A stretch of DNA of 64,000 bases from NCBI GenBank assembly GCA_947561395.2, contig OX387184.1, positions 19,386,205-19,450,204 of the forward strand. The letters are read 5' to 3'. Below are positions 56,790-64,000 of the stretch, one piece after another (within the stretch, counting starts at the first letter, position 1; each line of letters begins with the position of its first letter). The position numbers were made by a program, and so were the translations under genes. This DNA is from Buxus sempervirens (taxonomy: Eukaryota > Streptophyta > Magnoliopsida > Buxales > Buxaceae). The notes below the pieces were generated by a model. It worked only from the letters and a program-made list of their open reading frames with translations. It made no database searches and was not told where the DNA came from.

Positions 56790-57939
56790 AATCTATATCT
56801 CACTCTATCTCTATCTCTACTACTTAAAGAGCACGAGAGGTTGAAGTGTTTGGGCATTTTTATATTCCGAAATTGCCCTTCTTCAAAGAGCCTTATTACT
56901 AAATTCTTCCGCAAGGTTTCACTTAACTTGCAACGGAAGCTACTGCTAACATGCATAACCCTGGTTACTTCTTCCTCAAGGTAGAGTTTAGCTTCCTCCT
57001 GTGACTTGTACAATTTAGTACGCAGTGTCAAAGCTTCTAGAATAGGACTTGGTTCACATTCATCTCCTTGTATTCATTGAGTTGGCACTTGTGCCTGTCT
57101 TCACTTGGTTCATACCTTTGGTGGGAGTTGAAAGTACTCCCATCACAAATCAGAAAAGAAAATTTTCCCCTCTATGGAAAGGAAATTTTATTTCTTTAAT
57201 TTTTGAGAAATTTTTTATTGCTAGGTAGGAAATATGGTGAGGAATTCATATATTAACCTTCAAGAATAAGAGAAAAAGAAGTTAATAGATTTAAATCAAG
57301 TTAAATGCTTTTAGAGTACCCAGTTTCCATAAGCTTGATTATGTAGAGTCCGCCATATTTAGTAGTGCCTCTCCAATTGATTGGGAAAGACTTAGAGGCT
57401 AAGGATGTACAATGGGAAGATGAAGGAATTCTTGTTCAGTCCAGGGAACTTTTTTACAGAAGTGTTTTGTTGATAAAAATAGTTGTCATTAAAATTTATA
57501 TTACACTTCCCCACACTAGTTTTCTATGAATTTATAGAAATCTTTTTTGCGGAACTGTTTTGTTGGGATGAGCTACTATTGTTTATCATCGACTGCTTAT
57601 TTTCAGAAGAGATGAGGTGTACCCGTGAGCAGGATTTGAACCCTATTTTTTATGTCTTGAAATTATCTTTTTGCAAAGAAATACTTGCTTAAAATTTTAG
57701 TCACGTGAAATTCCCTCCTGGATGGCACCAAATACATTTAGGAAATTCAAAAAGAAAAAAAAAAGTCTCTAGGAGGGAATATCAAATTTACATTTTGTAA
57801 AATTTAAAATGATATTTTTTCCTTCAAATTTTTATATAATTCTTACTATTCTTTCTTGATAAGTCACTTAATTATATGAATTTATAAATGTTATTTATTT
57901 TTTATAAAAAAAGTTAAATTATTACCATTTCATCATGAT
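56790..57939. other. No recognised gene
   Basis: AT-rich. At about 56808 TCTCTACTACTTAAAGAGCA resembles another Helitron 5' end, but no partner terminus was seen. Some short open frames have no recognised family. Confidence 0.4.
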
Positions 57940-57947
57940 CAATGAAG

Positions 57948-58881
57948 TAGGGATGAGCAACGGGCCGTGCCGGCCCGAGCACGGCACGGCCCGGCACGCC
58001 AACGGGCCGGCCCGGCACGGCCCGTGCACTGTAGCAGGCAGTACACGTGCCGTGCCGGGCCGGGGGTCCTGGCCTCGCGGCCCGTTTAGGCACGGTCCGC
58101 CAGGGCACGCGGCACGCGGGCTCGCGTGCCGGCCCGGGCCCGCGCACGGCGCGGGCCGCGCGTGCCTAGACGGGCTGGCCCGCGCGCCCAGACGGGCTGG
58201 CCTGCCTGTGGGCCCGCTGGGCACGCTCCAACAGCCCAACTAGCTTAAATAGCCAAAATTTGTCCATAAGAAGATTCGAACCTTGTCCAAGGGATTGAAA
58301 ATCTATCTCCTTAACCACTAGGACAGATCAACTTCTTGCAACAATAATATCATAATTAAAATATTTTACCTAAACATTAAGGATACCACATGATTGTTGA
58401 AACTCTTATATAATCATTTAAAGCTAAGAAAATAACTAAGTATAAATAAACCCAAAAAACTGTTACTAAATCTCCAATTAAATATATTTGTTAAGTCCAT
58501 AGTTTTTAATTAGACTACTTTAAGTCTTTAATGGATGTAATTTATATTTTTTTGAGCAAAATCTATCCAAATATGTGTAAAACAATTTTATAAATAATAA
58601 AAATATTTTTCAGAATTTTTTAATGATTTTTTTAGATTTTTTGGTGATTTTTTTGAATTTTTTCATTATTTTTTAAAAAAAATTTAAATTTAATACTGGC
58701 CCGGCGTCGGCCAGCCGGCACGGCACGCCTGCTGGGGCGTGCCGTGCCGGGCTGGGGTAATGGGGCAAACGGGCCTGGCATGCCGTGGCCCGCCAGGCCC
58801 GCGGCACGTCAGGCCCGCGGCCCGCCCGAGCACGCCTCAGGCGTGCCGGGCCGTGCCGGGCCGGCCCGCCGCCCATACCTA
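57948..58881. mobile_element. hAT non-autonomous element with GC-rich ends
   Basis: An 8-bp duplication CAATGAAG (57940-57947 and 58882-58889). Ends are TAGGGATGAGCAACGGGCC and, inverted, TAGGTATGGGCGGCGGGCC. Both subterminal regions (57960-58240, 58697-58875) are very GC-rich arrays of GGCCCG/GGCACG words, in contrast to the AT-rich core. Long open frames in the GC-rich arms are artefacts of composition. Confidence 0.93.
58272..58325 (-). repeat. tRNA-derived (tRNA-Ser-like) segment in hAT core
   Basis: The minus strand reads TAGTGGTTAAGGAGATAG (A-box-like, 58320-58303) and GGTTCGAATCT (B-box-like, 58282-58272). The spacing between the boxes, about 26 nt, is too short for a normal tRNA-Ser and no acceptor stem closes it, so it is a degenerate tRNA relic rather than a gene. 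Confidence 0.6.
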
Positions 58882-58889
58882 CAATGAAG

Positions 58890-59479
58890 AGCCCTTCTCT
58901 CTCTCACGAGTGTGTGCTGTACAAACAAGGATTTATTTGGTCAAGGATTTATTTTGTCTTGCAATAAACTGTCCATGCCCTTTAACAAGCCATGAAATCC
59001 ACGGATTTTCTCAAGAATTTCTATATAAAGTGTTCACTTGGTCCTGGGTTTATTTTCATAGGTATTTAACATAGCTATCTCATTAACTGGATATATAGGG
59101 TGTTGATCTTTCATTAGCCATCTAATGTATGGGTTTTTTTTTTAATTCGTTCGATGAAATCATAAAGTAATAGATCTTAACCAAATTCACACGAGTACCA
59201 ACGATAAATTCTATCGTCAAATAGGATTGGAATGCTAAATAGAGCATCTCCTTGAACATTATAGGGCAACTTATCATAGTATAGCTATCTCATTAATTGG
59301 ATAAATTATGTTGGTTCAGCAGTGGCGGAACCAGGACTCCAAATTTAAGGGGGCAAAAAAATTTTCAATTAACACTTCTCATGAAATATAGAAATTTCAA
59401 TGAGTTGAGGGGACAAACCAGAAATTTTAGAAGGGGTTCTCATAAAATATAGAAATTTTGATGAGTTGGGGGGACAAAC
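58890..59479. other. No gene, repeat pieces
   Basis: At 59320 CAGTGGCGGAACCAGGACTC resembles a hAT terminus. A 55-bp imperfect tandem (CATAAAATATAGAAATTTTGAT) occurs at 59375-59480, cut by the LTR. Confidence 0.45.
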
Positions 59480-61295
59480 TGTGAGACATGGGAAAAAATC
59501 AATTTCCATTGACTTCCTCTATCATCACACAGGATTAAATAAAACAAAGAGTCGCCACCATTCTGTTTAGGTGTGAATGGACACCAAAATATTAAATAAG
59601 CACAAAAGGCAATTTTTAGGGTAAAAATAACCCTCCTAAAAAAAACAACCAGAGATGGGTAAGGGGATTAAGTTATGAACAGGGGAAGGTGTTAGGCACC
59701 CCTATTCATCCACACAAGGTGGTTACCAGGTATTGTTCATGTTTTTCAAAGAAAAAAGGCTAGCTATAAAAATCATGAAAAATCACAAAAAAGACAAAAA
59801 TATATGGTTTTTTCATATGAATAATCTGATTGATCCAGAACTTTCAAATATGATCATACCATTCCTAGGGTTTCATGATCAAAACAAAATTTAGATAAAA
59901 TCAAATAAAATCAATTTAAAGTGAAAAATCCCAAAAATCTGGCTTCAAGTCAAATTCTAGAAATCTAGAAAAATATGATTTTTATAAAATATTTCAAAAT
60001 TGAACTTGAATAGTCCAGGACATAGATAAAGCCCAAATTTCACATTAAATCTGAAAATCAAAACCAAAAATACCCACGTTGATAAAAAAACACCAAAATA
60101 GGAGAATTTAGACCGTAGGGTCTTCTCTCAATAATGAAAAAGGACTCAAAAACCATATCATGAAACCCTAGAATTTTCTTTCAGGCTTATGGATCCAGAT
60201 TTACCATATTGATCATGATAAATCCAAGATCTTAGCCTAAAACTACCAAAAATCACGAAAACAGTGATGTAGATGCAAATATGTGAAAAATCCAAATTTT
60301 ATAAAAAAAAAAGTGGGGATCTCATGCTATAAACATCATGGATTCATGTATTCATTCAGATATATCATAAAAACAATTAAAACATGATCAGGATATTCAA
60401 AGCAGCCACATCTCACAGATTTGAGCACATGGGAGTCTACCCTACGGATCCACCTGTTCTCTTTTCCCCTAGCTCTCTCTTCACGTTTTACGGCTAGAAA
60501 GGATTCTTGAGGTACTTGGAGATAGGTTTGGTCATACAAATACAATCACAGGCTTTATTATAAAAAAAGGAGAAAAACAGATATGGGGTTCTATTCTAGG
60601 GATCCACCTGTTCTCTTTTCCCCTAGCTCTCTCTTCACGTTTTACGGCTAGAGAGACTCTTGAGGTACTTGGAGGCAAGTTTAGGAATACTAGATACAAA
60701 ATATGGCCTTATTCTACAGCGATAGAGAAGATCCTATTACTTCTAGAATTGAAGACAGAAAATAAAAGGGAAAAGGGACTTACCTGGATTGAGCAAGCAA
60801 AGCAGCAGGGGTTCCTCTTCTTCTCTTGGAGCTTCTTAGACTTCAAATTTTCGTGGCCTTTTGCTTGAGGAAAGGACCTCTATTTATAGGCAAACCCAGG
60901 GGCATTGTTGGTCCAAGGTTTGGCAAGATAGAGTTTCAGTTTGAGTTAAACACAAGATCATGCCCATCCTTTATCCACAAAGATATTTCGCACGAATAAA
61001 ATATATAATTCGCTTATTTAAAGGGATATTGGACTAAAGATAAGGCTCAGAAATCGAGAGAAGAACAGAACTCGCACGAGTCTGATGCGCCCGTAAATGA
61101 TTTACGGTCCAATGGTGTCCGTATATGTATTACGGGCGCTGCGTGCCCGTATATAAAATTCGGGCGCGCTTAGCCCGTAGATACAATACGGTCCAGGCTT
61201 AAATTATTCATTTTCATGCATTTTTGGCTTGTTTTAATTTCCAATTAATGTTTTTATTATTTTCTCATTTTGTAATGCAATTTGGGGTGTCTACA
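59480..61295 (-). mobile_element. 3' LTR of minus-strand Tat/Ogre-like element
   Basis: Inverted copy of the solo LTR at 39961-41778: TGTAGACACCCC at 61295 down to CATGTCTCACA at 59480, 1816 versus 1818 bp, with the TATA box (60889-60881), internal direct repeat and GAGTCGCCACC at matching places. Immediately beyond its 5' end is GCTGCCCCCTCTTTG, which on the minus strand is a purine-rich AAAGAGGGGGCAGC: the polypurine tract that marks this as the 3' LTR. Confidence 0.92.
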
Positions 61296-61310
61296 GCTGC
61301 CCCCTCTTTG
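61296..61310 (-). promoter_or_regulatory. Polypurine tract
   Basis: Minus-strand CAAAGAGGGGGCAGC abuts the LTR start TGTAGACACC. It is the plus-strand DNA priming site of LTR retrotransposons. Confidence 0.8.
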
Positions 61311-64000
61311 CTGGTAATTGGAACCAATTACAAGCAGAGAGCAAAAAGACCCACCAATTGTACTTTTTGAGATCTTTGTCTAACTAATTGCATTTTGCAA
61401 GGATTAAATGGATGATTTTGGTAAAAAGAATTCATTGCGGAAGATTTGCTAAAAAGTCCCTCAGCTTAAGGGGCAAATCCTCCTCTCTCCTCTCACTGAG
61501 CACTCGTGGCTATGAAGTAAGATTTGAGACAAAAAATATTAAACAAAAGTGGGTAAGGTGGTAATCCTTGCAACTTACAACTAATATAAACATTAATCTC
61601 CTAAAAAGTGTGAAGAAAATAATGAAAAAGACAATTTTCTGGGTGGCCTGCCGTTGGAGCACAATGAACAGTAAAGAACAGACACAACTCAAAATTACAC
61701 ATTTGAAAAACATCTCATTAATTGAACTTGCTTTGGTCAAACAAAGAAATGATAAAAACATGGATTCGAAGATAGCCAATAAAACCCTTGCTTGAAGTCT
61801 GATGGGGTGGCGTCTCTTCTTTATCTCAGATTTCTTAGAACTCTCGTGGCTATGAAAAGAAATCTGTGACAAGCAAATTTTGAAAAGAATGTGGATTTAA
61901 AATTGACCACTGCAAACTCAATTGATTTTGATGCTTTTCACTTTTTGAATTTTCTTGATTGATTTTCTTATTTGATATACCTGGGTGCCATTTGATGCCC
62001 GAACCTGTGCTTGAACATTTTGCAACTTACTTTTGCTTCTTTATCTTCTTGCTCTCTCAATAACGATGTATGTGCCCTTACTGCCCATAACCTGTCTTCA
62101 TGCTTTTTAATTGCCCAAGTGAATGCCTTCTTCTTGATTGATGGATTTGAGAATCATAATCTGATGATCTAATCTCATGCCCTTACTACCCATGATCTCT
62201 CTTTCATGCCTTCTTTTTGTCCTAGTAAAATCCTTCTTCATGATTGAACAATTAGGAACCCTTGTTTAACGAAGAAAACATGCCATTGCTTTGAAGCCTT
62301 TTTTTTCAAATTCGAAGACTAAAGCTTGATTGCTTCTTCCAGATGTTGGAATTCATTCCAATGAAAACCCAAAAGGAAAGACACTGAGCATGCCCCGGTT
62401 TTGATTGTTTGAAGAAGTATTTGCCCCTCAGTAGAGATGATCCTCTTTTTTCCTTTTTCTCTTTTTTTTTCTTTTTTCTTTTTTTTTCTTCTCTTTTTTT
62501 CTTCTCTTTTTTTCTCTTTTTTTTTTTAACCTTTGCAGAAAAGAAACCCTAATAGAAGAATGCAAATGCAAACATAAGAAAATAGGTTTTATACTAGTGG
62601 CCTCAGAATTCTCTAATGCTTGCAAAACCAATGTTTTATGAAAAGATATAGATGCTCATCATAGGCCAAAAATATATATTTTTTGCTTTTTTGTGTTTTT
62701 ATATATTTTTTTTGAAAAAATGATCCAATCACTTATTAGCATATAGTCCAAAAGAATTAAAATCAAGTTGAATAATGAGAAGATTATTTCAGAAAATGAA
62801 GAAAGACCAAAATAAGCCTTCGGAACCTTTAGAATCATTCCCATGACCATCGGCTTGTCAATTGATGCTCCTGATATGACAACTCTTTCAATCTGACTAT
62901 TTTGCCCCAGTCTAGAAAGACATCTTCCTTCATCCAATTGAAGAACAATTGTTTCTCCATTGTATCCATGATATGAGAATTTATGACTTCAACTTCAGCA
63001 ATAATTTCCTATTGTCAATTTTGATGGCCATCAACTTGTTCACAGATGATTCATATCATAGTTCTGATTATGTTGCTTCAGTCTTGAAAAGAGAATTTTC
63101 CTCAATCACTTGAAGAGTGACTGTATCTCAAAATAACCACCAACATGAGGACTTCACCTGGATCTATACCAATTCTGGACTTTCCTCTCTGACGATTTCC
63201 TTCTTATAGATAGCTGATTATTTGCCAGGTAGCGCCCTTCCGGGTTTTCACTACATTTTCTCCATTTTTTCTTTTTTTCTTTTTATCCTTTTTTTTTTTA
63301 TCCTTCATCACTAGCAACCATGTAGTCAAAACTGCCTTAATTCAAAATTTCTTAATCAAAGAGGACTTATGAATAGGATGAAACGAAGGCTTGGTGTTAG
63401 ATTAGAAACAAAAGGAATAAAAGGCTCAAATACCCTATGATCAAATAGGTTAACTGAAATTGTAATTTTTAAGGCATTTCTTCCCTTGGAATGAATACAA
63501 AATTGCCCCCAGTAATGAAGTTCTTCCCTCAATTTGATTTCTTCATTTGAAACTTATTCTCCAGTATTGAACTTCTTTTTTCAATTCTTTTCTTCACAAT
63601 TTTGAAGACATTCTCCAAATAGCATTTGATTATCTTTTTTTTCCTCCTTTTTTTTTTCTTTTTCCCATTTTTTGAAAACATATTCAAAATCCTTTTTGAA
63701 CTTCAATAATTGTCCCTTCATTCCTTTTTTTTTTATGCCTTAATAAATTTGTCCCAGTGTGGGGTTACAATTCTCAGTTTATATTACTTGGAAAAATGTA
63801 TCAAGCTCAAAGAGTTTAACTAGGGATTTCAAAATTTTTGGGGATATAAGAAAGAAAGGCCTCTTATCATTTTAAGAAAAATTTGAATTTTAGTCTTGGA
63901 AGAGTTGCACTGCATGACCGGCTCAGGATTTTTTCTTCTTTTTTTTTCTTAATCACCTTCTATCAAGATAAAAGCATCTTCAAATAAAACCTCTGTTATG
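61296..64000 (-). mobile_element. Internal 3' region of the LTR retrotransposon, continues past window
   Basis: About 2.7 kb upstream of the 3' LTR with no gag/pol similarity. Long non-coding 3' internal regions between pol and the polypurine tract are usual in Tat/Ogre elements. The plus strand is rich in poly-pyrimidine tracts (about 62442-62530, 63255-63300, 63640-63665). Pol, if present, lies beyond 64000. Confidence 0.65.

Noticed and set aside
57922..58243. Long overlapping open frames on both strands rich in Ala, Arg, Gly and Pro
   Set aside because: They come from the GC-rich word arrays of the hAT arms; no family and mutually overlapping.
58272..58325. Functional tRNA-Ser gene
   Set aside because: Box spacing is too short and no acceptor or anticodon stem can be completed.
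62428..62631. Lys/Arg-rich minus-strand ORF
   Set aside because: Translation of a poly-pyrimidine tract in the non-coding internal region of the LTR element.

Overview
This window is plant nuclear DNA, most likely from a dicot with a large, transposon-rich genome. The evidence is interrupted plant genes with GT/AG introns, plant-only families (S-protein homolog, SRC2-type C2 protein, plant TPR protein, subtilase) and nested plant transposons (Tat/Ogre-like LTRs, hAT, Harbinger, Mutator, CACTA and Helitron elements). I cannot name the species. It contains no bacterial features, CRISPR array or convincing functional tRNA gene.

Layout. 1-3600 is one end of a long Ty3/gypsy (Tat/Ogre-like) LTR; 4294-4711 holds the last two exons of a chloroplast-type TPR gene. 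5548-7625 is a TAA-flanked inverted-repeat transposon carrying an intronless, broken copy of Integrator subunit 3. 8581-9032 is a Mutator-type MITE with a 10-bp target duplication. 9463-12308 has an S-protein-homolog ORF, an about 18-copy 78-bp minisatellite, and an intact SRC2-like C2 gene. 13180-15551 is a subtilase pseudogene split by a hAT element. 15898-27799 is a candidate CACTA element carrying 3' or internal exons of at least four unrelated host genes (ascorbate peroxidase, IRE-type AGC kinase, LRR protein, gamma-tubulin complex protein), all on the minus strand, and itself broken by a 6.3-kb Helitron (21352-27692) with a NOT4 exon.

From 28.7 to 36 kb are repeat copies with xylanase (GH10) exon remnants, LINE remnants and one uncharacterised ORF. 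36820-37593 is a second intact SRC2-like gene. 39259-44100 is a PIF/Harbinger element with an apparently intact three-exon transposase; its Myb-like partner gene is cut by a solo LTR with a 5-bp target duplication. Then follow a coiled-coil ORF, a PP2C last exon, a copia remnant, a hAT MITE, a gypsy LTR fragment, and a duplicated block in which one copy contains a complete 1.9-kb Helitron and the other preserves the empty site. The window ends with a hAT MITE containing a tRNA-like segment and the 3' LTR plus internal region of a minus-strand element of the same LTR family as the solo LTR.

Genes that look functional: the two SRC2-like genes, the TPR gene (3' part), the Harbinger transposase and possibly the S-protein homolog. 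The rest is mostly the history of nested insertion and gene-fragment capture.
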